Part shown: one piece after another, positions 12,801 through 23,441 of the stretch
Layout: each line of letters opens with the position of its first letter
Numbering within the stretch: position 1 is the stretch's first letter
Origin: Brachypodium distachyon
Taxonomy: Eukaryota > Streptophyta > Magnoliopsida > Poales > Poaceae
Direction of reading: 5' to 3'
Length of the DNA: 64,000 nucleotides
NCBI RefSeq assembly: GCF_000005505.3
Contig: NC_016135.3
Coordinates: 24,026,613-24,090,612, forward strand
Notes under the pieces: generated by a model
Seen by the model: only the letters and a program-made list of their open reading frames with translations
The model's database searches: none
Told to the model about the DNA's origin: nothing
Program-made: the position numbers and the translations under genes

Positions 12801-15800
12801 AAAAAAGTACGTTGAAGTCTGGTCAAGATCCTATTAGTGCTAACTTGATTCAAATTGTTTCAATACACATATACTATCACAGAAAGTGACAAACCCTGCA
12901 ACTGCACTACTGCTGTAAGCATTAAAGGTTGGCAGCTGAAATTATATATGCATAATTACCAAGAAAACTTACACGGAGAATAGTCATCGGTATCATTATC
13001 GCTCACATCTTCCATTTTCGCTACTTTCCTAAATCGCCCTTTAAAAGATACATCTGGTGCAGAATGCCGCTTACGTTGGATCTCCATGGCTTTTTCTTCA
13101 TCTACAAGAATTTACTTAAATAAAATAATAAAGTAGCTAGCCAACAACGAGAACAACCAAAAGACTAGAAAACAAGATGAGAAAGCTAAAAAAATTAAAT
13201 TAAGAAGGATGCAAAATAAATTTGAAATGCCCTTATTTGGGATGCTAAGCCCAGTTCCATAGATGAAAAAGGGTCACAGTCTAATGCATTAGTTTGCAGA
13301 AGTGGCTATGGATGGCTGACAAATTTTGAAATATATAGTTGAACAGGAAAAGGAATGACCTCTAGCATGAATAACTTCTGTGTAACAACATTTCATGCGT
13401 CACATACAAATTTTGAATGCAACAAGGACTGAAAACATAGTAACTGGTAAAACCTGGCTAGGATTAACATGCTGAAACAACTAGCACAAACCTTGCTGAA
13501 ACGAATCAGGTTTTGGAGGTAAAGGGTAGTTTTCTTCTACTAGCTTAAGAAGAAGCTCCCGAGGACCAGAAACAAAGTCTTCCATTTCAACACCCTAATT
13601 CAAATTTGAAACGCTCAAGTATTTGGATCGAGTTACGTTGGAAGGAGCTATAAAATTCTATCCAAAGAGAAAAAGGGACAGATGTCCAGCAGGAAATACA
13701 AACATACATATTTTGTCACAGCTTCCTCTGTTCGAGCCTCTCCAGTGCTCTGAAGACCAATCACCACACATTTATTCTCAGCCAAGGCCTCCTTAGACAA
13801 TCTCACAACAGCAGGTACCTTCGCAGACATGCACATATGCCTGAAAAAACGCTGCAGAACATAGGCCATGAATTTTACAGGAATTATATTGTGTACAAGT
13901 GTTTTTTAGCGTGCGGGGCAATTATCTACCAAACTCCTTATGCTATCTTGTATAGTTTATTTCGCAACTTTTAGCTATGCCGGAAAGAAAAGCAGTATGG
14001 TGTTACAAACCTTGCAGTCATTGAACTGCCAAGCATACAGAATTGTAAATGCAACAAAATTTGATGTAGTTTTTTCAATGTAAGGAGGCAACACCTGATG
14101 GCTGGCCCAGTATAGCCTCCATATCTGATTTGAAATGCCCTTCTCTTCTCCAGAGAATTCACCTGCAGATAGGAGCTCAAGACGCAACTCAGCCCAGAAT
14201 TCGGCTGCCTTTCCGTACATATTCTGCATTGGAAATAAAAGTGGTGTAACTTTATCATGAGCTATACATGGATTCAGTCTTTTTTTTTTCCTGCGAGGAC
14301 ATGGATACAAATCCTACGCAAAAACAAATAGCTGACGTTACACATGAATACCACAACTAAAATAATGAATAGTACAGAGAATCATAAATCAACCAGTGAA
14401 CAAGGAAAGCAACATGAAAGAGCAAAGCGGCATGCCATAAAAAATAAAGCTATGAGACAGAAAGTACAATAATATGTTTATGTTTTTTACCATCATTCTT
14501 TCCTCAAGAGGAGCCTCCACAATATCAAAATCAGCCCCCTTATAACTTAGTGTGCGACAAACATACATACCCCTGCAGCAAAATTAATGAAAGCAGTACT
14601 CAATAAATCGTTCTAATGAAATGCAAAGCATTGGCCAACACTTCAAACCGAAAAGGTTGGATGAATAGTCCATTTCCCATATGCACAGCACATCTGGTCC
14701 ATGGTGGCACATGAGATCTGGAAAAATCACTAACCTAGCTTTCATGTCCATAGCAACAAGTTCAAGAGCACCCACACCACCTTTCTCAAGTGCACCTGAA
14801 AATGCTGAAGTGTGAACAAGGACAACTACAAACATTTGGTAGATTTCTACTCGATTTAGCAGCAGTTCCTTCTAGTAATAAAGCATACCATAGAGTGTGA
14901 GCAACTACAAACATTTTGGTAGATTTTTACTTGATTTCGCAGCAGATCATTCTAGTAATAAGTGTGAACAAGTAGAAACATTTGGTCGATTTCTACTTTA
15001 TTTCACAGCAGTTCCTTCTAGTAACAAAGCATAGAGAAGTAATATAAGCCATGTAATGCTTCAACTACAGGCAACACCCCAAAGAACACACACAAACTAA
15101 CGGACTAATATAACCCACCGCAAATCCTGAATACTTAGTGTCTTAATCAAATGACGAAAAATCCAGTATGGATCAAAATAATACTACGTGATTTGGATTA
15201 ACAACCAATGCAGCTTGAATTACTCAAGGCAGCAATAAAGCAAAGTCCCCTAAAACTATATGAGCATGATCTGTTTACATAAACTTCGGGTGATCCTCAA
15301 AAAAGTTGTGTAATCCAACCTAGTCATCATTTGCACAGTAAAGTGAGAGGACTATACTGTTGTAGTTTCAATAAATTTAGGGAGATTTTACGGTTGCTAC
15401 ATCACGTCGTGTTGCACTGCTGAATTCAATTAGTCACAGGAACATTTACTGATTCCAGTAAGATGTTGCTACTATCCTAAAGGCACATGCATTCAACTAA
15501 CTGTTACATCCAAAAAATAAATAAGTTATTTTGATAAGCCACTGCAATACTGCACAGAGCCCCCTCAAGATAAGTAGTGTAGCGGTGTAGCCATAATTTA
15601 GCGTTCGTACTGGGGCTTAGTATCACCACCATGTTTGCTGTCAGCATGGGACACAGCAACAAATCTTTGGAATCCAATCCAATTTAATAATATGCTAACA
15701 AATCTACATAAAATATGCATCACCATCCTGTTTGCTGTCAGCATGAGACACAAACATAGCCCATTTTAATACAATCTAAAATCTGATAACAGATCCAAAT

Positions 15801-18800
15801 AAAAATATGAAAAGAAAGATTGAAGTCAAAAGGGATAAAACAGTGGACCTAAAAATTGTGTAAAATCCTGAAATGATGTTCCATCCCCCCAGAGTCCGAG
15901 CCGAACCATATAGCCCAAATTCCGTGGTTCTGATGCACCAGTTGCTGAGCAGTAAACAACACGAGCCTCAGGTAACTTTTCCTGTTATGTTTGGTGATTA
16001 CAGTATTAGTGAACATACCTGTATCAAATATATATTCTTTCAAACATGATGTATCTGTATCAAATATTTTCAAATTTTCTGTGTAAATCATTGAAGCAAT
16101 GTCATCGTACAACTGGGCGAAAAGATTAAAAGGCTGAGATACCATCAAAATTCAAATACTGATGATTAATTCTATCATTATTTTGTGTCTTCGATCTTTC
16201 TTTATTACTATGTAAAACTTAGTTATTGAAAGAAGACGAGGATAACACACAATCAATGTTGTTGCCTGGTTACAACACCATTATGGGTGCAATATTAGCA
16301 GTTGTATCAAATTGCATAGTTCATACTGTAAAAATCCAAAACTTGGCATGCAGCAACAAATTAAGGTAATTACAATCTTATATTGATTAAAAACTGCAAC
16401 GCAAAAACTGCATTGATTATGGCAGTCATAATGGAAAATGCTTTTTTTAATGTAACCGGTCCTTAATTTTCTTAAAATTCCACAGAACACCATAATGTTC
16501 ATATTAGATTAATGCATTCTACATCACCAAAAGCATTTTGTTAGAATCGATCATATTTTCTAACATGCTACATTACAGATTCACAAGTTGGAAATATATA
16601 GAACAAAAACTTCTTTTGCAGTTAGATTATAATTCAAAAGAGCAAACCATATAGTGATATACACACCTGGATCTCAAGAGCTGCTTTACCGGTGCGAGTG
16701 GGCTGGCTCCCTGCATCAGGGATCAGATTTTTGGCTTTGTGGCACTGCAAGGGACATATATTTTCAGCACAGAATACACACGGCTATACAGATATGGTTA
16801 ACAACAACAAAAATACAAGAACTCCACTTTGCTCTTTGTTCCTTTCTTCTGCTGCAAGACTAAATCAAATCTATTACCTCATCAAACACTACGAGACCAT
16901 CAAACTCAGGTCCACACCATTGGACCAGTTGCTGCAAACGGGAACGGCCTCTCTCGGATGATGCTATTAAGCTGCTGTAAGTTACAAAAATTACTCCACT
17001 CTTGATCCCAATGGCTTTTGAGTCAAGCTTGGAATATGGTAGCTTATTTAATGGATGCACTGCATAACAAATATACAATATCAGCCATAAATATGAAGTG
17101 GATACTGCGTAGACAGAGAAATTTATCAAGCAGTTGTTAGAAAAAATCTTCTTTTTTGCGGAGAACTTCCCTCAGCCAGTGCAAATCGCGAGAGCAAGTA
17201 GTAGTACAAACAAATGTTATTAATACTCCCAATGGAACTACTAAAACAAAGTCATATGAGGAAGGTGCTGATTGAGACCCTTGGTATTCAGCCGCTTAAT
17301 TGCCTAAACAATTTTTTTTTTGACCGGGTGCCTAAACTAGTTCAGGATCCATATTCTGGTACAAGCCAATTTTAGAATTACATATTTTCTTTTGTCTGAG
17401 GCTTCCATTGCCTTGATACATAGTGTATGATTTTACAATACAAAATCCTACTGGGTCAAAGGGTCATCCCAATCCTGATCATAAGATATTTTGGATCTTG
17501 ATCCTTCTGTGATCCTGCCAATTCGGTGTTTGAGAACAAAATAGTATGTTCTGATAGTTCATATGTTTCCTATGGTTTCCAGCACATAATACTTTTAAGC
17601 AAAAACATGTCCCTTCTATTGTTGTATTGTAGATGCTAGAATTTATGCTTAAACTTCCCTCCTGGTATTCAATTGTGCAGTGCCACCGATACCCCATAAG
17701 ACTGTAATATGGCTTTACATAACATAACAAATTCATACATATTTGATAGGCTTTAAATATATAGAAGAGTAACGTATTAGACTCCTTTACTCCTGGACTT
17801 TCTAATAGAATACTGGCCTCTTTCCTAATCCTACCATGCCCTGATTCCACTCTAATTACTGTGTTGCTGACTCGGACTCTGTTGTTTGTCCAATATGTCC
17901 ACAACATATACAAATATAAGAATAGCCATTCTAAATATGTACATAGTTGACTTCATCGACTGGTTGCAAACACATCCAACCAACAAAAGGGCAAGACATT
18001 ACTCATCCAACTATCTGCATGGTGCACCTGGAAGGCATGAAATGCGTGTCTTCAATGGAGCCCAGATACCCGACTGCGAGCACAGACCAAGGCAAGACTG
18101 TGGACGCAAGTTCGTGAAACAGGACCGCAATTTGTTTGCCCAGTCCGGTAGTCGAGCCATGAACCTGCTGCGTATGTGTCATGTGTTTGGCCTAGTCCTA
18201 GGCTTGTAATTAAACTCTTTGTTTCTATCAAAGCATGGAGACACAAAACTTTTCTGTTCTCTCGAGATAAAAAATATACATTAAATCGTCGAGTCTGGCA
18301 ACTTCAGCAACTACACGTGGCCAGGTAGCAGATATGGCATGGCTGGACTGTGCTATAATGCTACTGGTACGACAGTACAAGCTGCTGCTGCTGCTGTTAC
18401 TGCCAACGCTATTATCCCACTAGTGCAGCAGCTCCTAACCCGTTCATCCTACTGAACTACTACTAGAAGTCTAGAACAGATCAAAAGAAGTGAAGAAGAA
18501 CAGGGTAGATAGAAGAGTTAGGGAGAAGACTCAAAAGAGGTTCCTGGATATCGGGAACAGGTTCCCCGTTCCTGGCAGCTACTTGCAGACTCAATATCGT
18601 GTTAACTTTATGGAAAATTTGGAGCACATTGTAGTAAATATATGGCATACCATTATGATGCATATATTATGATTAAAATAGACAATATTATAAGTTAGTA
18701 CATTAAAAAGATTCACACTTCATCACTCCTTGCCCTAGTACATTCTACACACACAAAAAAGAAACATTCACACTCCATCACTCCCTGCTAGCATTTCTTG

Positions 18801-21011
18801 ATAAATCGCATGCTGGTACATCCACATGTCATCATGTGGGATTCATATACTGCTGAAGGTGTTACTATACTGGGTTCACATACTGTTAAAAGTGCAATGC
18901 AGATGGCAATTGTATGACTTAAGGTGAAGATGAGATTTAATTTTAACAGATTCCATACCTTGTACACATTTTGCACCAACATCATCTAAATCTCTTCGAG
19001 CATCATACTTCAAGTCAGAACCAACGGATACCCACCTGGAAATTGCTACCACAGATCCAGCTAGAATTAATCAATGAAGAAGACAAACAACTACTCCCTC
19101 CGTTCCTAAATACTTGTCGCTGTTTTAGTGCAATTGCACTAAAACAGCGACAAGTATTTAGGAACGGAGGGAGTACAAAAAATCTTAAAAATTCAGCAGA
19201 GCAGCTACTGAATGAGATTTCTTGTCAAAAACCTTACACTGCCTTATGCCTTCCCTGTTGCCAATTCTCCCAGATTAATCCAGCAATTGTTCGGCCCTTA
19301 CCAACACCAGCACCGTCACCAATGAAAAAACCTGCTCTATCACCAGTAGGGAGATGATAAAGGTGCCGCTGTCATACAACAACATGAAGATTTACAAGAG
19401 GTGTGGTATTATTAAGAAAACTGTAGACAGATAATAGAATGTCAACTAACCTGACAAGCATAAACTATTGTTTCAATTTGTAAGCAAGACAATGTCTTAG
19501 TTTTATCCAATTCATCCATTATGTTCAAGTCGTAGGTCGGCTCAGGAGGTTGTACAGCTGACAAAGAAGAAGTTTCGACCACTGGATCTGGATGTGGCAG
19601 ACCAAGAGATAGTTTTGGAGGCCTCTGGAAAAGTAGACATATGTGCAAATATGGCAAATTATAAATCAGTGGAACATAAAAATATAACAACTATAACAAT
19701 TAGTAGAAGCGTTTCCACACAGTACAGACTGCAGACCCGCCATCAAAGTACATGAAATTCTTACATAGTCAGTGAAAGTTTCTCCAACAGTACCACCTTC
19801 ATCTTCTTCACGCTCAACATCAATTGCGACCTGCTTGACAAAATCCCAGTAAGTGCAAAGCCACAAGCCCGATTATACAACCAATGAAGCAGGCATCAAC
19901 ACATGATAATCTAGTGAGATGAATAGGACAGCAGCTGAATGTCTATGAGAACTGAAACGTCATAAACATTTCACACAAACTATTTAGCAACCACACTTCG
20001 CGAACAAAGGAGAATGATACATGATCAGCAGATCGTTTGTGCAAATCTTTTAGATAATGTACACATGCAACTAAGAGTAGGCAACAACATGTAGAAGTTA
20101 CGCAGACAAACCCTAACGACATTAGTCGTACCAATCAGATGTGTCCTGCTTGGTTAAAAAAACTGATCAGACAAGCCAATCATCACTTAAATCATACTGC
20201 CCATTAATCTCCGAGCTTTAGTAAAGCAGAAGTCTAGAACAATGGTATTTTCAGTCTTTGTTGATCACCTCAAGCGGACAAAATGCACAATCCCATGCAT
20301 AAATATATCAATGGAACTCTCCAAAGCTGATTTACCTATGGATATATTATCCTTTACAAAAATACAAACCTACAAAACACATTTCCTCGACGGATCACTT
20401 CAGCGTAAAACTATGTTGATACTCGAAGTCACTGGTCTTAAGACCAGCAAATGGCATACCTCGTTGATCTCCTCAGGCAGCTCGGCGGTGGGCAGCATCG
20501 TTGGGACAGCTACCAGCTGTGGCGGTTGGGTCAACACGGGGAGGAAGGGCACGGGCGGAGGAATTGACACTGAAGGCGTGGTCCCCGAGACTAGGGCGGT
20601 CGCACCGTTGCTGGAGGAAGTGACCAAGTTCTGGAGCTTGGAGAGGTCCACTGCGAGGCTGACGCCGCACTGCGGGCAGCGGAAGTTGGCTAGACCATGG
20701 GGCACGTTGAGGACGGCCTGGCAGCGGGTGCAAGGGAGCTGGATCTTCGTGGGGTCCACACCCCGCGCCTGCGACGCCCCTTTCCGGGGCTGCGGCGGAC
20801 ACGGGAGGGTGGGGGCAGCGGATGATTTGGGCGGGGAGGGCGTCGAGGAGGATAGCTTGGGCATGAGCTCCGGGGGCAGCCGCTGCGCCATCTGGCACTT
20901 GGGGCAGATGAACTCGGTCATGCCGGGGGCAACAGCAAGGACGCCGCGGCAGCCCGCGCAGCGCACCTGAACGGGCGCGGAGGCCGGGGAGGGGGAGGAG
21001 CCGCCCACCAT
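3802..21011 (-). CDS. FGT1: FORGETTER1 / strawberry notch homologue
   Basis: Helicase-like chromatin protein. In Arabidopsis, FGT1 associates with remodellers and keeps heat-memory genes open. I placed 32 exons (minus): 20460-21011, 19765-19830, 19451-19624, 19238-19368, 18959-19035, 16878-17059, 16667-16744, 15849-15981, 14735-14795, 14491-14572, 14095-14223, 13708-13851, 13492-13594, 12973-13101, 12265-12335, 11736-11905, 11561-11654, 10938-11035, 10724-10859, 10529-10635, 9786-9881, 9623-9710, 9429-9546, 8839-8950, 8646-8769, 8494-8571, 8216-8334, 6120-6173, 5873-5975, 5114-5242, 4256-4367, 3802-3833. They sum to 3,882 nt, or 1,293 residues, close to the Arabidopsis length. Landmarks: zinc knuckles C18-C39 and C94-C115, Walker [10 protein letters not shown] near 285, DECH near 393, [13 protein letters not shown] finger about 696-740, QFGRTHRSN near 890. 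No frame breaks seen. Single splice sites may be off by a few bases; exons 22 and 23 were the hardest to join. Confidence 0.95.
6261..6346. mobile_element. Stowaway-type MITE in FGT1 intron
   Basis: An 86-bp element begins with ACTCCCTTCGTCCGG and ends with GGGACGGAGGGAGTA, flanked by TA-rich sequence. The arms contain ATTTGTATAAGAA and its imperfect complement. This is the standard short Stowaway (Tc1/mariner-derived) form of grasses. It lies in the 2-kb FGT1 intron between exons 8216-8334 and 6120-6173. Confidence 0.85.
6640..7400 (-). mobile_element. LINE 3' fragment (zf-RVT region)
   Basis: Minus-strand translation at 6827-7216 contains [33 protein letters not shown] and QQIWLEAL. This matches the zinc-binding domain that follows reverse transcriptase in plant LINEs (zf-RVT). 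The related frame extends upstream towards about 7330. The part after the stop (about 6640-6826) ends with a typical LINE 3' terminal tract. The element is heavily truncated at its 5' side, is out of frame in places, and is not active. It sits in the same FGT1 intron and has the same orientation as the gene. Confidence 0.75.
7772..8145. mobile_element. hAT-like MITE with 8-bp TSD
   Basis: A 374-bp element has inverted ends CTATGTTGCACGG and CCGTGTAACATAG (one mismatch). It is flanked on both sides by the same 8 bases, CTTCTCAA, at 7764-7771 and 8146-8153. An 8-bp target duplication fits the hAT superfamily. The interior is rich in repeated CCGTATCC / GGATACGG motifs and can fold back. No coding capacity. 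It lies about 70 bp downstream (in gene sense) of FGT1 exon 8216-8334. Confidence 0.8.
9957..10026. repeat. Perfect 35-bp tandem duplication
   Basis: Two identical 35-base copies, 9957-9991 and 9992-10026, each starting GATAATAAATTGACATC and ending GAGACGGGA. They lie inside an FGT1 intron between exons 9786-9881 and 10529-10635. Perfect identity suggests a recent replication-slippage event. Confidence 0.9.
14811..15034. repeat. Three-copy imperfect tandem repeat
   Basis: Three diverged copies of about 65-85 bp begin near 14811, 14896 and 14963. Each reads TGTGA(A/G)CAA, then ACATTTGGT(A/C)GATTT, then AGCAG and TTCTAGTAA. They lie in the FGT1 intron just upstream (gene sense) of exon 14735-14795. 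Confidence 0.8.
15622..15812. repeat. Two-copy imperfect tandem repeat
   Basis: Two diverged copies of about 95 bp start at 15622 and 15719. They share ATCACCA, GTTTGCTGTCAGCATG and GACACA, followed by AT-rich sequence. They lie in an FGT1 intron next to exon 15849-15981. Confidence 0.7.
19092..19175. mobile_element. Stowaway-type MITE, perfect palindrome
   Basis: An 84-bp element starts TACTCCCTCCGTTCC and ends GGAACGGAGGGAGTA. Its arms are perfect reverse complements around a CAATTG centre, so it forms a loop-free hairpin of about 41 bp. Perfect arms suggest recent insertion. It lies in the short FGT1 intron between exons 19238-19368 and 18959-19035. Confidence 0.9.
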
Positions 21012-23441
21012 CGGCGGCGAGCGGTGAGGGTTTGGGGGTGTCTGATTTCGGGTTCCTTCCTTCCTCGCTCCGGAAGAGGAGGGGAGAAACCGAAGCAGCA
21101 GAGTGGGTTGGTCGGTCTAGGCCTAGTCCTACTGGCCTAGAACATTCAGGGTTCCAGGTTTGAATTTCATCATTTGGAAGGGCTTTGAATTTTACGTTTT
21201 TAAGAATCATCGGTAACTTTATTCAAGCTCAAAACTTATTACAGATGCCGTGCTTCGGATCATAGGCACCATAAATTACAACCACGATTACGTGGTTGTG
21301 GTGATATTCAAATGGACATTGTTCGTCGTTCAAATTAGAATTGGACGCTGATAATGTCAGATTCATGTTTCTTTGTTTCTCACACTTGCACTCTTTTTTT
21401 TTTTCAAATCTGAAACGTTTATATATCTCTGAAGGAAACTTTTAATTTATAAGTTGTGCTAATGAGTGGCCCATTAAATAGCGTCACGCGTGTCGCCATT
21501 CAAGCAACAATAGGTTGAAGGGTTGTGAAAGCCGGAAAAGAGAAAATCATTGTAAGAGAGGAATCGGGAAGGAAGAAGGGGGTGATTGTGAAGGGAGGAA
21601 GAGTTGTGAGCAGTTTGTTGCCAAGGATTGTCGTTTAGACTACTATGAGAATGAATATCGTTTTGTCGTGTTGTATCCTAGAAAGGAATTTCCCAGTTAG
21701 AGGATATGGATAAGGTTGGTCAAACTTTAATTTTTTTAACTTAGGACAAAACTAGATAGAACGTCTTATATCGAGGAACGGAGAGAGTATATACCAAGCT
21801 TGTTGCCATTCAAATATTGCTCATTTGGCCATGAGGGTAAGATTGTATTTCGACCTTCACAGTCACAGTGGATTGCTTCGGGCTCTACCCTCACGGTCAC
21901 AGTCTGGATTGCTTTAGTTACACTTCACGACATAATGGCAAGAAGTTTTGATTCTACGGTGCCATACAAGCAAAGTGTATTTTTTTGACAATGATGAAAA
22001 CCACGAAAAATAGTCTAAAAAAAAGCAAAGTGTATTTGTCGGATGGCATATGAGCAAACCAGCAGTTTGTAAGAGGTAAATTATCTTAAAATACAAAAAA
22101 GAAATCGAGCATGCACATTTTTTAGCAGATGCTCCCTTGTAAGCTGTTTGTAGAAAATTATTTCGATTTATGGCTCGTGTATGCGAAAAATAACAAAAAT
22201 GTATTTCACGTGCAACACGTTAAGTAACTTGTGATATACTCCATCCGTTTCATAATTCTTGTCTCAAATTTGCGTGCCATAACTCGTTTTACTAATTTTT
22301 TTTGCATAAATCAAGAACGGTCACAACTCACAACGTGTGATTTTAGCCAAGTTTCAAAGAACGGATTTATCGGGAACAACAAAGGATGCAAGTGCTTTTT
22401 GTCTAGAAAACGGAACATCGCACTCTAAAAAAACAATGCCATGTCTCTATATATTGGGACTTTCAAGTGGCATGCGTGGAATAAAACTTTGTATAGACTC
22501 ACGCAACTCCCGGCATTTAATTATACCTTTTGTTTCGAAATGATCACGTATTTTTCTGAAAGGGCAAATGATCACATATTTTTTTGAAAGGGCAAATGAT
22601 CACATATTTTCACCGTTACTCACAACGAAGTTCCGGTGAACCTCTGTCCTCGTGCGGAAAGGAGAACAACGTAGGAAAAAAACTGCGAGTGTTGTTGCAG
22701 GCGTTCCTTGAACAGCTGACTGTACGCACAAGTAAAACATACCATGATCATGATGTGGATAATACGACCACTCGCACACTCTGGCAGCACCGTGCTGTCA
22801 CACAATCAAAGCATGCATCTCTGGAACATGCTAAAGTTCCAGGTCATGCATATCAACATAAACAGAAACAATGAAAAGGTGACAGAAAATTTGGACGATT
22901 GTGATCACTTCTACCCGAAAGAAACCGCAGTCTAAAAACCATGGATACAAATTGCATGATCCAAGAGCTAAAAGGTGAACGAAACTGCCGCTATGTACCC
23001 GTCCCCCCAGCATTAGCTGACCCGGTCACAGCCTGCAAAACAGAACGGAGCAAAGAAAGTGAATGGCAGTAGTTCAAAGGTGCACAACGGGTGGTGGGTG
23101 AAAAAACACTAAATATTCAAATGTAAGAAAGTATGAAAAAAAGCGCATGTAAATGCTCCGTGTCCTTTTCATGTTTGTAAATTTTCATCACACAAATATT
23201 AGATTTGTGCCCTTAAGAAATACGAGTTTACTGCTCTACAATATTGCTTTTTTATAGCACCAAAAGTTCTTTCATGGCTAAAAGATGCTCCCATTTCCAT
23301 GAAATTTACAAGCACATAAGAAACTCTGAACCATTGCATATATATTTTCTTTTGAAATTTGCCGTTCAGAAGTATTGTTTTCCATACCTTCGCTGCATAA
23401 TTGGGATTTTGAGATGGCATTGCGATCTTACCGAGTGTTAA
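21012..23441. other. Intergenic, FGT1 5' flank and MITE fragments
   Basis: The first ~110 bases beside the FGT1 start are GC-rich and probably hold its 5' untranslated region and core promoter. The rest is AT-rich without a supportable gene. Half-elements with Stowaway-like ends occur at 21737-21791 (ends GGAACGGAGAGAGTAT) and from about 22236 (ACTCCATCCGTTTCAT). A 28-29 bp unit, AAATGATCACRTATTTTT...GAAAGGGC, is tandemly repeated at about 22540-22607. Confidence 0.55.

Noticed and set aside
20242..20970. 242-codon plus-strand frame
   Set aside because: It is antisense to FGT1 exon 1 and reflects its high GC content; no domain.
20473..21210. 245-codon minus-strand frame over FGT1 exon 1
   Set aside because: Alternative frame of the same exon; the frame from 21011 carries the zinc knuckles and conserved protein.
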